This document shows, one piece after another, positions 54,076 to 64,000 of a DNA stretch of 64,000 bases. Positions within the stretch are counted from its first letter, which is position 1, and every line of letters starts with the position of its first letter. The translations under genes and the position numbers were made by a program. Source of the DNA: Neoarius graeffei (Eukaryota; Chordata; Actinopteri; Siluriformes; Ariidae). The stretch spans positions 45,090,559 through 45,154,558 of the forward strand of contig NC_083574.1 of the NCBI RefSeq assembly GCF_027579695.1. Direction: 5' to 3'. Under the pieces are notes generated by a model, which was given only the letters and a program-made list of their open reading frames with translations, made no database searches and had not been told where the DNA came from.

Positions 54076-54590
54076 TTAGTCTGGCAAGGCAAGCTATCTC
54101 CAGCTCTTCCAAGCTCCCGAAAAATCGGGAGATAATCAACTTTGAGCATCTCCAACGGCCCTGGGTAGAGGCGTGTTCAAGGCAGTGATGTAGTAGAACT
54201 GCGACCGGAAGCCATAGATTGTTTACAGAATCTATGCCGGAAGCGCTTCATTCACTAGAAACATTACGAACATGGAGCAAGTTCTCATTGAAAACGGAGC
54301 AAAGAGCAGCCCTGGAGGTATTTATTGAAAGGAAGGCCGTTTTCGCCTTGCTCCCGACTGGCTTCGGTAAGAGTTTAATCTACCAGTTAGCCCCGTCGCG
54401 TCGCATACGTCAGAGGAAAGAGTGATGTGATTGGTTTAAGCTTCATCACAGCCTTTTCTGGCTTCGACCAGTAGCAAACTGAGGCATTTCAGGGAGGCGG
54501 GTCAACCACGCGCTTTGGGAAACGGTTGGGCTTAATAGCTTTGCCAGACCAAATGCTCGCAGAGCTTTGAAGTCGCGTTAGCCAGACTAA
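54076..54590 (+). mobile_element. Small TIR element carrying a helicase-like fragment
   Basis: TTAGTCTGGC (54076-54085) and GCCAGACTAA (54581-54590) are exact inverted copies. Between them is a 68-codon open frame resembling the start of a RecQ-type helicase. Confidence 0.7.
54219..54425 (+). pseudogene. RecQ-like helicase N-terminal fragment
   Basis: The frame contains 'LKTEQRAALEVFIERKAVFA' and then 'LLPTGFGKSLIYQLAP', matching the Q-motif and Walker A (GxGKS) region of RecQ helicases. It stops soon after, with no Walker B or later motifs, so it cannot be an active helicase. It looks like a piece captured by, or left from, a transposon. It lies in an hsbp1 intron and has no splice sites of its own. 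Confidence 0.7.
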
Positions 54591-54940
54591 GAGCGCATGT
54601 CTCATTGACTTAAGAAGCACCTAACGTTTATCATAAGGAATATAAGCAACAAAATGGCTATTGTTAGTACTCACAGCTGCTGACGAGCTTGCTGGCTTTA
54701 GCAGTACGTGCGCCCAGGCTTGTGGAAGACTCCAGTTGTGTGCAGAGTGCACACAGGTAGGGCATCCAATCAATCATTTAACTTTTTAATCATTTAACTT
54801 TTGACAGCCCTGCGATTGCCACAGATGACACTTTTTTTTTTCTTTCTTTTTGTTGGAGCATTTGATTTATTCATTTCTGTCCGGATGTAAAAGAGAACTA
54901 CAAAAATGTTTGTAAAATGCATTAGCCACTCTAGCTTTAA

Positions 54941-55631
54941 TTATTTCGAGCTATGATATGGGAAAGTAACATGGATGTTTCCATTTGCTTTTTTTTTTTT
55001 TTAAGGAACAAGCTAGACAGCTAACTGATGTCCATTTTCCTTCTCAAAACGGTGAACTGTATAGTATAGAGTTAATAAGGTATTGCTTTTTGTTGATTGA
55101 TCGAAAACAAATACTTGTATACACAGCAGAACTCATTTAAAGGTAAGAAGTAGTACTTTGTTTACTGCTGACGCTGTAACTTCAGTGTTGATTTGACTTA
55201 ATTTGAGGAGACCATCACACGGTCCACGAGTCGGAGTTGAGGGGGTGTTTTTCTCTTTGGTTACGGCCTCTGGTTGAACACAGTACGGTATATTTAGCAA
55301 GGTTGGAGAAAGTTGTGGAGCAAACTTTGTCTAGTCCGTATCTCCCATAACCCGGGACGGAACAGAACAGTCACGGGTTTTCTTATATTTGCCTTCCGGG
55401 TTTTTATATGCTGTTCCGTCCTGCAATACCGTTTTTGTTACATTTATTTACATAATGTATAATCTTACCTTTTTTGTTCCAGTTTCACAGAGACAGCGGT
55501 CACGTCCACCATTTTATTAATCGGTACTTACGTTAGTCATCCCGCCTTTTATAGATGAAGCCATTACGTATGATAAAATATATTTAGTTTTATTGTCAAA
55601 ACATAACACTTTATCGATTTTACAATTTCTT
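54941..55631. other. No gene; hsbp1 intron 2
   Basis: Non-coding; includes words repeated in inverse near 56925 ('ataacccgggacggaacaga' here, 'ctgttccggttcatactttc' there), hinting at another foldback around the next SINE. Confidence 0.45.
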
Positions 55632-56593
55632 GCCTCTTCCTTTTCATCACACACTTGTGAAATTCCTCTCTGCATTTAACCCATCTGAAGCGGTGAGAGC
55701 GCGCACACACACATCCAGAGCAGTGGGCAGCCGTGCTAACAGCGCCCGGGGAGCAGTTGGGAGTTATGGCCCTTTTCCACTACCCTTTTTCAGCTCGCTT
55801 CAGCCCGACACGGCTCGCGTTTCGACTACCAAAAACCAGCACGACTCAGCTCGTTTCAGCCCTGCTTAGCCCCTAAAACTCACACCGTTTTGGAGTGGGG
55901 CTGAAGCGAGCCAAACCGTGCCGAGTGAGGTTGGGGGCGTGAGCAGACACTCCCCTGTGCACTGATTGGTGAGGAGGAGTGTCCTCACATGCCCACACAC
56001 GCCCCGCGAGCACGCTGGGATCTGTAAACACCGCAAACCCGGAAGGAGAATAATTACGAGAATTTCTGAAGCCTTATGCGCCTCGCCTCATCTATACGCT
56101 CTTGCCCAGCAACACTAACGACTCCATGTCCTCCATGTTTATTGTTTACTATCCGGGTCGTGAGACTACCGCTTAAAAGCTCACTGATGTCACTGTTTGC
56201 GCTGCTTAACGACATCACCTGACGTCCACCCACTTGCGCTAACTCCACCCAATGTGTCCACCCACTTCCAGCCAGCACGGTTCAGCGCGGTTGTAGTCGA
56301 AATGCAACTCCAACAGCCCCGCTCAGCTCGACTCAGCACGGCACGGCTCAGCCCGACTCAGCCGCGTTTGTAGTGGAAAAGCGGCATTAGGTTCCTCGCT
56401 CAAAGGCACCTCAGCCCAAGGCTGTCCCATATTAGCCTAACCTGCATGTCTTTGGACTGTGGGGGAAACCGGAGCACCCGGAGGAAACCCACGCGGACAC
56501 GGGGAGAACATGCAAACTCTACACCGAAAGGCCCTCGCCGGCCCCGGGGCTCGAACCCAGAACCTTCTTGCTGTGAGGTGACTGTGCTAACCA
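55632..56593 (-). mobile_element. SINE with tail B, split by a MITE
   Basis: Tail part 55632-55766 ('gaaattcctctctgcattta') and head part 56387-56593 join across MITE family 1 copy 3. The expected uninterrupted 'gagttaggt' word is visible in the SINE at 37545. Confidence 0.88.
55767..56386 (+). mobile_element. MITE family 1, copy 3
   Basis: Ends as in copy 2. TTA duplicated at 55764-55766 and 56387-56389, confirmed by comparison with an empty SINE copy. TTA is the kind of 3-bp target used by PIF/Harbinger elements. Confidence 0.92.
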
Positions 56594-57137
56594 AAAAGTT
56601 CTTATCTTTTTTTTTTTTTTTATCATCTGTGCTTCTGTTTTATGACCCACGTTTTCACAAATCAGTGTGAAACCATATTTTACTCAAGATGGTGCTTGTT
56701 CCGCCACACGGGATTTCTTTGCCATGTCACGCTGAGGTGTACTCTGTAATTGGAGTTCCGGGCTTTTAGATCAATTTCGATTGAAAATATCGTGAATGCG
56801 ACAGGATATAATAATACTGGATAATCAAACAATACATGACAGTGATAGATGTGAGTACAAGATGTTAAGTATGAAACCCCTGAATATTTAGAAAACGTAA
56901 TGTTATTGTAATGTACCGTCCTGTTCCGGTTCATACTTTCTGTACCGGGTTATGGGAGACACCGTCTTGTCCATGTTGCAGAACCTTGCAAGCGCCCAGA
57001 TTAATTTATTTAGTTAATGTTAGACATAATGTAAAGGTTTTTTTTTTGGGGGGTTGTTGTGTGCACTTGAAAAAGTACCCTTTATATACTGCTTGGGAAC
57101 GTATGTACCTTTTTGACCTTAAGAAGGTACACACATG

Positions 57138-57600
57138 CCCCTTTTCCACCAAATCAGTTCCAGGGCTGGTTCGGGGCCAGTGCTTAGTTTGGAACCAGGT
57201 TTTCTGTTTCCACTGACAAAGAACTGGCTCTGGGGCCAGAAAAACCGGTTCCAGGCTAGCACCAACTCTCTGCTGGGCCAGAGGAAAGAACCGCTTACGT
57301 CAGCAGGGGGGCGGAGTTGTTAAGACCAACAACAATAGCAAGATCGCGAAAGGTCGCCATTTTTAAATAAGCGACGAGATATCATGGATGCAGTAAAGCA
57401 GCAGTCATCCATTATTGTTGTTGCTTTGACGTTCGCGCCAAGGTTTATGCAAACGCAACGACGTAACTGACGTATATATTGACGTAATGACGTGGCTCCC
57501 CTTCGCACCCCGAGCTATGGAAAAGCAAACTGGTTCTCAGCTGGCTCGCAAGTTGAACGCCTTGTGAACTAGCCCTGGGACTGATTTGGTGGAAAAGGGG
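57138..57600. mobile_element. MITE family 2, copy 2
   Basis: 'ccccttttccaccaaatcag' to 'tgatttggtggaaaagggg'. Internal order is inverted relative to the copy at 51142-51645. Confidence 0.88.
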
Positions 57601-57791
57601 TATGAATGTATTTTCACAAGAGTTCTGGCGTGGTCATTAATCATCACTAATAAACTGATCGTGCGTGTGAAGTCGTTTTTGGTTCGATATGACTGCTCCT
57701 GTTGCAACGTATTCTATTCCGTGTTGCTTCTCCACGCCCAGGTCTGTTCCTGTAGGACACGCCACCATACCTGCTGAGCTTGTTCAGCTTA

Positions 57792-59524
57792 GGTGGTGTT
57801 TACATTAGACCGTATCCGTCTCGTTTTCGTCGCGGATGCACTGTCCGTTCACATTAAAACGCTGGGAAACGACTCCACAGGCGGAACAACTTGAATCCGC
57901 CAGGGCCCACGTATTCAACCCAGTTCGTATCTGATCCGGTGCTGTGTAAACATTGAGGAACGAGGAAACGCAGTGCTGAGCTCTAGCTGACGTCGTCATT
58001 GGACAACGTCATTGTGACATCCACCTTCCTGATTCGCTGGCGTTGGGATCACACACACAGCGGCTCAGTCCCGAATCACTGCTCGTGCGCTTCACTCGCG
58101 CGCTCTGTGAGCTGCGCAGGGCCGGAGTGCGCACCCTCCAGAGGGCACTCGCTGTTCAGGGCGGAGTGATTTGGAGCGCAGGAGGAAGCGCTGAGCCGCA
58201 CTGAGGTTTATTTACACATTTCAACTTATTTACCTCCTTCAGGCGCTTAAACTCAGTGAGAACATGAACATCACAGCCAGGTGTGTTTATCTGCTGGAGA
58301 AGGTGTTCGCTTGCCATCCTTCCACTTGCAAGTGGTGAGTGACTTGCGCATGCCCGATATGCACTGGGATCATGTGACGTGCCGTCTAATTAGTCATGTG
58401 ATTAGCGTATCCGTGTATGGAGCACTTGCATGTGACGTCACAGCCGATCCAGATTGTGACAGACGCCATCTTGTCGGTCAAACGCCATATTTCCGCCTTC
58501 TACTTCTACCTTTTCTTCTGGAAAACCCTACTATATACAATTCTGCTACAATGGCTGCGGCTACAAGCTCTCCCTACCTGTGCACGGTTTATGTTTTTTG
58601 TATGTATTTTTGCGTGTTGTTCGTCTGTACCGGACTTCAATATCCACTACAACCGTATGGACTTACTGGACATTGGTTTCCAGCAGAAAATGACGGTTTG
58701 TAGTGATTTCCATCGCATGCACAACATTCCGGACGAGAGAAAAAAAAACATTCCGGACGAGATAACGAGACCAGCGGGGTCTCCGTAGATTATCGGAAGC
58801 AAAGCGAAGGAGGCGGCGCCGGGAGCGGAAGCAAAAGCGAGGCTCCAGGCAGAGCTGGCCTGTTGACTAAGCTCAGAAAACAGCCACTCAAATCTCCACT
58901 GCCAAGCCTCTACCTCTCCAACACCAGATCCATGTAAACAACACGGACAATTTGGAATTACAGCTGGAATTACCTTATTCTATTCTATAATCGGCTGGTC
59001 AGTGCAGTACTAGTAATACTTAAGTGACTTACCCGTCCAATGAGGATTATTTTCTTGTTTACAAGATGCCACATCTGAGTCGCTGACAAATCCTGAATTT
59101 CTGTAAAGATAACTGTGCAGAGATTTATAAGCACGCAGTGCTTCACCACTGAACAGTGAGGGAAAGTTAATGAGGTAATTATACACGTCTGGGTATTCCA
59201 CTGGCAGTTCAAAATCCACTGACAGTCGTGAAAACTCCGTCCGTTAAGCCATAAGGGTCACTAATCTGTAGGTCGTTTATTTTAGACATATATCTAGTTA
59301 TCTGTTCATTAGAAAAATGAGCCGTGTAGTCCGTCGGTTGAAATTGATCCATTCTGTACACGAGTGCAGCAGTATTCAGCTGTGTTTTTTACCGACAAGA
59401 TGGCGTCTGTGTACTTTCCGGTCACGTGACTGCAAGATCTCTATTGGCGTTGCTGTGTGCATGCGAATCGTCTTAAAAACGTTAATCTGATGATCCGCTG
59501 ATACGATCTAATGTAAACCCCACC
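57792..59524. mobile_element. Harbinger-like element with nested insertion
   Basis: Ends GGTGGTGTTTACATTAGA and 'tctaatgtaaaccccacc' are inverted and bracketed by TTA (57789-57791, 59525-59527). No transposase found. Another inverted-repeat element lies inside at 58425-59436. Confidence 0.75.
58425..59436. mobile_element. Nested inverted-repeat element
   Basis: 'cagacgccatcttgtcggt' near 58462 is inverted near 59390 ('accgacaagatggcgtctg'). Outer ends CTTGCATGTGACG and 'cacgtgactgcaag'. Open frames of up to 140 codons inside have no recognisable product. Confidence 0.65.
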
Positions 59525-59678
59525 TTACTTTCGGCATGGTTTTAGATATTCATCAGCCTCTACGTTTCTGTGGAGAGACGTTGTTTTAAAGGCGTCTTTA
59601 GCAGCGTCAGGGGAAACATTTGCATCCCAAAAGCCACAGCTACACAGTACTCCATCTGTCTCCCTTAACAAAAGTCAC

Positions 59679-59802
59679 TTGATGAGATGAGCACACGAAT
59701 CGATGACTTGGAGAAGAACATCGCTGACCTGATGACCCAGGCTGGGGTCGAGGAGGCAGAAGGAGAGAACAAGGCCAAAGAGGCTGAGGCTTCTTAATGA
59801 AG
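59679..59802 (+). CDS. hsbp1: hsbp1 exon 3 with stop codon
   Basis: Starts after the AC acceptor. Codes [20 protein letters not shown], then [18 protein letters not shown], stop TAA at 59795-59797. Complete product 76 residues, the same as human HSBP1, with the conserved second half of the coiled coil. A donor TGAAG/GTAACA follows the stop, suggesting a 3' UTR intron. By synteny this is the HSBP1L1 position, but the sequence is far closer to HSBP1, so the exact paralogue is open. Confidence 0.96.
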
Positions 59803-59906
59803 GTAACACTTACACTTGATTGAGAAATATAAAATTGTCATCATTTAATGCCTGGTTACCGTACAGCTGTTATCGTAGACCTGAATTCAGCTCCTCTCTC
59901 GAACAG

Positions 59907-60235
59907 GTCGTCCGCTAACGACGGAGTAAAGGAAACTCTTCGAGAGCAGCAACCTTCCCCAGTAGTGCTGCCTGCTTTGATTTGATGTATTGTTGTATAG
60001 TTTTTTATACCGACTTCAACTAATCCTAATGGATATTCCTGATGGTGTTCTCTAATATTTAGGTTTTTCCTTATGAACAGTGCATACTTTTTTTTTTTTA
60101 GCCTGCTTTAAGGCCAACCAGCTACACGGCTGAGGCCTGTTACTGTAATATGAGCACTATCTATGTGCCAAACAAACCCTGTTCTAATTTCAGCTGAGTT
60201 TGTGCTATTAAAATGGTTTCATACAAAAGTTTTGG
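59907..60235 (+). other. hsbp1: hsbp1 3' UTR exon and poly(A) region
   Basis: Acceptor TCGAACAG/GTCGTCC at 59906. The poly(A) signal ATTAAA lies at 60207-60212, in a T-rich neighbourhood. No coding sequence. Confidence 0.6.
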
Positions 60236-60359
60236 TACTTTTTTTTTAAACTATTATTGCTGGCTTGGCTAATATATTAAGATTCATAAACTTCAGAGGA
60301 AGACATCGAGTACAGCATATTTAAGTACAGGGTGTTTCAAAAATATCTGAGATGTAAAT

Positions 60360-61330
60360 TAGGGCTGTAACGATACACCCAACTCACGATTCGATTCGTA
60401 TCGCGATTTTTGACCCACGATTCGATACGCCCACGATTTTTTTAAAAATGTTTTTTTAAAGTAGTAAATTTGACTTAACATTTACTTACTTACATTAACT
60501 ATTTAATAACAAATAAGTCAGACCACTGCAGAGAATGAGTAATACGTATGCAAAAATGAACAAATGTATATCCAAAGACTGTTTTATTTCTCAAAATAAT
60601 ACTGTTGAGCCGGAAGCTCTGTTTTTTCGGTTCTGAAAAAGTCATTTTTCCAAATCGTGTAAATCCGTTAAGATTTTTTTTTGGGGGGGGGGCCTCTCTC
60701 ACTGTCTCACTCTCATAGGGCCAATGATTTTCTGTGATCGCGGAAAACAGATGGAAATTACGGAATTTTTATGGTGAAACATTGCTCGCGTGTCAAAATG
60801 TAACTGCCGCAGAAGGCTTCCGCCCAAGCAGACATGCCTTCAGTGTTGCCAGATATTGCTAACGTTTTCCACTCCAAAATATGTTCAAAACCAGCCAAAA
60901 AGCACCTAAACCCGCCCAATCTGGCAACAATGCATGCCTTTCCGGTCAAGTGATTGTGATTGGCTTGTGGCACACCTAGCCAGCCAATGAGCTGCTCGTT
61001 TACAGATTCGCTCCCCGCGTCGCAACCAGAATGGCGACCGCTTAAAAGAAATGAATGCTCTGCCAGTGGCGAGTGTGGACGTTGCGTGACTCGCAGAAGA
61101 TTGTCGCAGGTCGGCGAAAAATCGACTTTTATTTTTTTTATATCTATTAGTAAGTTAAAATGTAATTTAAATAAAAAGTAAAGTATTCATTAATTGAAGT
61201 TTGGAAGCACCTCTGTTTATGGGCTGAGGAGAAGTTTGAAAGGGTGTACCACGATTCTGCCTTCTCGTATCGCGATACGGATCGTGGCTCTGCGTATCGC
61301 AATTTCGATACGCATATCGTTACAGCCCTA
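60360..61330. mobile_element. hAT-type MITE
   Basis: Ends TAGGGCTGTAACGATACA and its inverse at 61313-61330 are flanked by a perfect 8-bp duplication 'atgtaaat' (60352-60359, 61331-61338). Sub-terminal 'cgattcgatacg' words recur. It begins just downstream of hsbp1. Confidence 0.9.
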
Positions 61331-61369
61331 ATGTAAATATCCCAGAACCTACATAGTTTAGGCAAATGA

Positions 61370-61830
61370 TTAGATTCAACTGTCATTGCACGTGTCCTAG
61401 GTACAAGGCAATGAAATGCAGATTGCATCTAACCAGAAGTGCAAAGCAATAAATGTGTAATATGATATTTACAGTGTACAAATGTGATATGAATGTACTA
61501 TAGTGCAATGGTATGATTAAAATATTTACAGTGTAAACAAAATGTGGTATGAATAAACAATAGTACAACTAATGATAGTGCAGTGAAGTCAATTCAGTTT
61601 GGGGAGTTCAGCAGTGAAACAGCTAAAGGGAAAAAAAAAACTGTTCCTGAACCTGCTGGTTTTGGTCTGAAGACTCCTGTAGCGCCTTCCAGAGGGAAGG
61701 AGAGTGAACGGTTTGTGTGCTGGGTGGCAGGAGTCTTTGTTGATGTGCATAGCTCTCCTGAGACATCGCTTCTTTTAGATGTCCTCAGTAGCAGGAAGTG
61801 AGGCTCCCACGACACGCTGGGCGATCTTCA
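61370..61830. repeat. Unclassified interspersed repeat
   Basis: Phrases such as 'aaggcaatgaaatgcagatt' and 'ttcctgaacctgctggtttt' are familiar from fish interspersed repeats. No conserved frame that I can name. Confidence 0.4.
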
Positions 61831-62260
61831 CCACTGGTACCAAAATTCAAAAAAGTGCTTATTTAAGGAGTTAAAGGCATTTTTGAGACAAAGTCGGCAA
61901 ACAGGCTTATTTTGTCAATCTGGGTGTGCCGAATTCAAATCTGCAATATGCCGAGCTCTATCTGACCTCTGTTGACCTCTAGAGGTCACTGAACTTTGGG
62001 CCTGTTAACGTCTCAGCTGAACCCAGTTTCTCAGCTTTCTAAGGAATGAAATGTACTAAAATGATTAATGAAGTTAGCAAATGGCCTTGTTTGTTAAATG
62101 TTTGGGTGCTGAATTCATTTTTCATTTGTAAAACGACATATGACCTCTGATAACCTCAAGGTCATTAAACTTGGCCTATAGGCCTATGCATTTAACAGCG
62201 TTTTTAAACTGACTTTACTCCCCCAAAAAGAATATGAACAGACAAAAAACAAATCCAACA
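61831..62260. other. No gene seen
   Basis: Non-coding on reading, with a doubled 'tgacctctgttgacctctag'-type phrase near 61963-62160. Confidence 0.5.
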
Positions 62261-62264
62261 TTAA

Positions 62265-63349
62265 ATGGCAGTCCATGTACATGTGACTTACTTTTCACAA
62301 TGAGAACGCCTCGGCGATCACCTTACATAACATTGCATTACATTTAGCGGTTATTGTTTATACAAAGCTACTGAAAAAAGGACAGATTCAGCAGCATACA
62401 AAATGTGGGGGCATACAGGGTATAGAACCTTTTCAGTCACGTGACCTTCATAAACGCGACCGCCATTTTGGACATGTAGTGGACTTCGGCTCGAATCGGT
62501 TTGAATGCGAGGAAGGCGACAGACATAAAAGAAAAAGGAGCGAGATGCAGAAAACTGTATTTACTAGTTGTAATTATGATCTGGCAGCTATTTATACTGG
62601 ATCCAGTGTAAATAGCTGCCGGAGCCAACGTCCGAGCTTGCCGGAGCACGCTCCGGAACCTCGGACGTTGGCTCTGGCAGCTATTTACACTGGATCCGGT
62701 GTAAATAGCTGCCAGATCATAATTACAGTAAACTAGAATGGAATGTTAACAGCAATGTAATGCCTCTTCTGGCTAATTTTATTCGTCTTACCTCCAACAA
62801 AGTGGTCACTACACAAGTGTTGGTATGCCGCTATCCATCATCTCCGTCGGTCAGCATCTACCGGGAGCCGATAAAACGATAACCCTTGCCTTGTTTGTTG
62901 ATGGTTACTACATCCAGGTGCACAACAATATAGTGGCATGATGGAAGTCTTGCTGAAAATAAACACTTTCTTTGCTGCCGTTCCTCAGTGTTGGCTGTGG
63001 TAAACTACTGGTAGTACATGTCCAAAATGGCGGCCGCGTTTGTCGTGACGTCACGTGAAAAGGGTCCATACAGGAGGTTAATCAGGGTTAGTATATATGA
63101 GAGTTTTTTTCTTTGTTTTTTGTAGTTTTTACCCCGTTTAAAACAAAACAAAGAAAAAAAAAACACACATACTAACCCTGATTAACGTGTATACCCTGTA
63201 TGCCCCCACATTTTGTATGCTGCTGAATCTGTCCTTTTTTCAGTAGCTTTGTATAAACAATAACCGCTAAATGTAATGCAATGTTATGTAAGGTGATCGC
63301 CGAGGCATTCTCATTGTGAAAAGTAAGTCACATGTACATGGACTGGCAT
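62265..63349. mobile_element. TTAA element with 165-bp inverted ends and nested palindrome
   Basis: ATGGCAGTCCATGTACATG at the left and its inverse at the right are the tips of near-perfect arms of about 165 bp. TTAA flanks both (62261-62264, 63350-63353). A further inverted-repeat element (about 62427-63065, ends near 'cttttcagtcacgtgacc') sits inside. Confidence 0.82.
62571..62726. repeat. Palindrome made of palindromes
   Basis: The two halves (62571-62647 and 62650-62726) are inverted copies. Each half also contains its own hairpin around GGATCC ('cagctatttacactggatcc'). Confidence 0.92.
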
Positions 63350-63514
63350 TTAAGGTATTAGGCAGAGACCCGTCCACCCGTAAATTTGACGGGCAATTGC
63401 CGATTTCAACGGGCAAGTATACACACAGACGGATACTGAAACGGACGATAATGCCGAAAATTTTCGCACATGAATACTCCCACATGTCATCCGATAAATC
63501 CAGTTATGTTCCGC

Positions 63515-63783
63515 CCACACACGGACTGGCCATCGGGAGTAGCGGGAGTTTTCCCGGTGGGCTGGTGGTTCAGCGTGGGCCGGCGGAGAAAAAAAAAAAA
63601 AAGTTGCGCGCTGGCCTTTAATATGATAAGCAATGTTAACAGTTTGTTAAAGAAACTTAACATTGCTTATCATATTAAAGGCCAGCGCGCAACTGTTTTT
63701 TTTTTTTTTCTCCGCTGGCCCACACTGAACCACCGGCCCACTGGGAAAACTCCCGCTACTCCCGATGGCCAGTCCGTGTGTGG
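63515..63783. repeat. Near-perfect 120-bp-arm hairpin
   Basis: 63515-63637 is inverted as 63657-63783, with about 19 bases between, including A/T runs that pair ('aaaaaaaaaaaaa' with a T-run). Open frames on either strand are products of the symmetry. Confidence 0.93.
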
Positions 63784-63789
63784 TTCCGC

Positions 63790-64000
63790 CATCATTTACA
63801 AATCGTAAGAAACACAGTTTAATACGAAAAATACTGAAAACTTGAAATGAAAAATCAGAATATTTCATCGTTTCCGCCATTTTGGCCCGCACTGAATCTT
63901 GTAACATGCGGACTGAATAAATCGCGAATTCTGATTGGTCGAAAATTGCCAAACACCCTGCGTTGTAGTTTCCTCTTTCTTGGCGGGAGAACCGCATTTT
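63790..64000. other. No gene seen
   Basis: Window end; a 'ccgccattttggcccgcact' phrase and a 'ctgattggtcgaaaattgcc' phrase suggest repeat sequence continuing past the window. Confidence 0.4.

Larger units (their letters stand above)
53187..54936. mobile_element. TTAA-flanked element with two nested elements
   Basis: Ends AGCTAGGGTTGG and CCACTCTAGCT are inverted (a few mismatches) and flanked by TTAA (53183-53186, 54937-54940). It holds MITE family 1 copy 2 and a further small element with a helicase-like fragment. Confidence 0.65.
50699..59678 (+). other. hsbp1 intron 2: U12-type AT-AC intron
   Basis: The 5' end ATATCCTT (50699-50706) is the exact U12 AT-AC donor consensus. TCCCTTAAC (59661-59669) matches the U12 branch-site consensus with one change, and the 3' end is CAC at 59676-59678, about 10 bases after the branch A. 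Joining AT and AC ends restores an Ile codon and gives an uninterrupted HSBP1 reading ([14 protein letters not shown]). 8,980 bp, filled with nested repeats. Confidence 0.9.

Noticed and set aside
58281-58788. Two overlapping frames of 123-140 codons
   Set aside because: They lie inside a nested inverted-repeat element. The predicted segments are hydrophobic but match no family, and the frames do not line up with any splice signal.

Overview
The window is vertebrate nuclear DNA from a teleost fish. It has spliced vertebrate genes, many Tc1-like transposons, fish tRNA-derived SINEs of the Mermaid/HE1 type, a DIRS-type retrotransposon and many foldback (MITE-like) elements. The dense SINE with a tail ending in 'gataaagcggctagagataa' suggests a catfish-like lineage, but that is a guess. 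Nothing in it is bacterial or viral.

Only two host genes are convincing, and they diverge. On the minus strand, two exons of slc66a2 (PQLC1, a PQ-loop membrane transporter-like protein) lie at 36085-36541. The rest of that gene should lie to the left, so intron 2 appears to run past the window edge and is filled with repeats. On the plus strand, a complete 76-codon hsbp1-family gene (heat shock factor binding protein 1) runs from about 48.5 to 60.2 kb. The pair matches human 18q23, where PQLC1/SLC66A2 (-) neighbours HSBP1L1 (+). The hsbp1 gene has two unusual features. Its promoter plus first coding exon occurs as five tandem units of 354-386 bp, all encoding the same 15 residues, and four of the five carry a TCTCGCGAGA motif. 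Its second intron (8,980 bp) has AT-AC ends with a U12-type donor and branch point.

Layout: 0-7 kb, old repeats and a TIR element with a nested TTAA element; 7-12.4 kb, a hAT-like element and SINEs; 12.4-19.6 kb, a nested stack (Tc1-type remnant, containing another DNA element, containing a DIRS element, containing a MITE); 19.6-34.7 kb, Tc1-like elements including one inserted in another with a visible TA duplication, plus a second hAT-like copy; 34.9-36.6 kb, MITE, SINE and slc66a2 exons; 36.8-42.5 kb, SINEs and foldbacks; 42.5-44.1 kb, an apparently intact 340-residue Tc1-like transposon; 45.9-47.6 kb, a row of four SINEs; 48.2-60.2 kb, hsbp1 with its repeat-filled introns; 60.3-64 kb, a hAT-like MITE and large palindromes.

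Coordinates of repeats come from reading terminal repeats and target-site duplications by eye. Family names are given only where a structural hallmark supports them.
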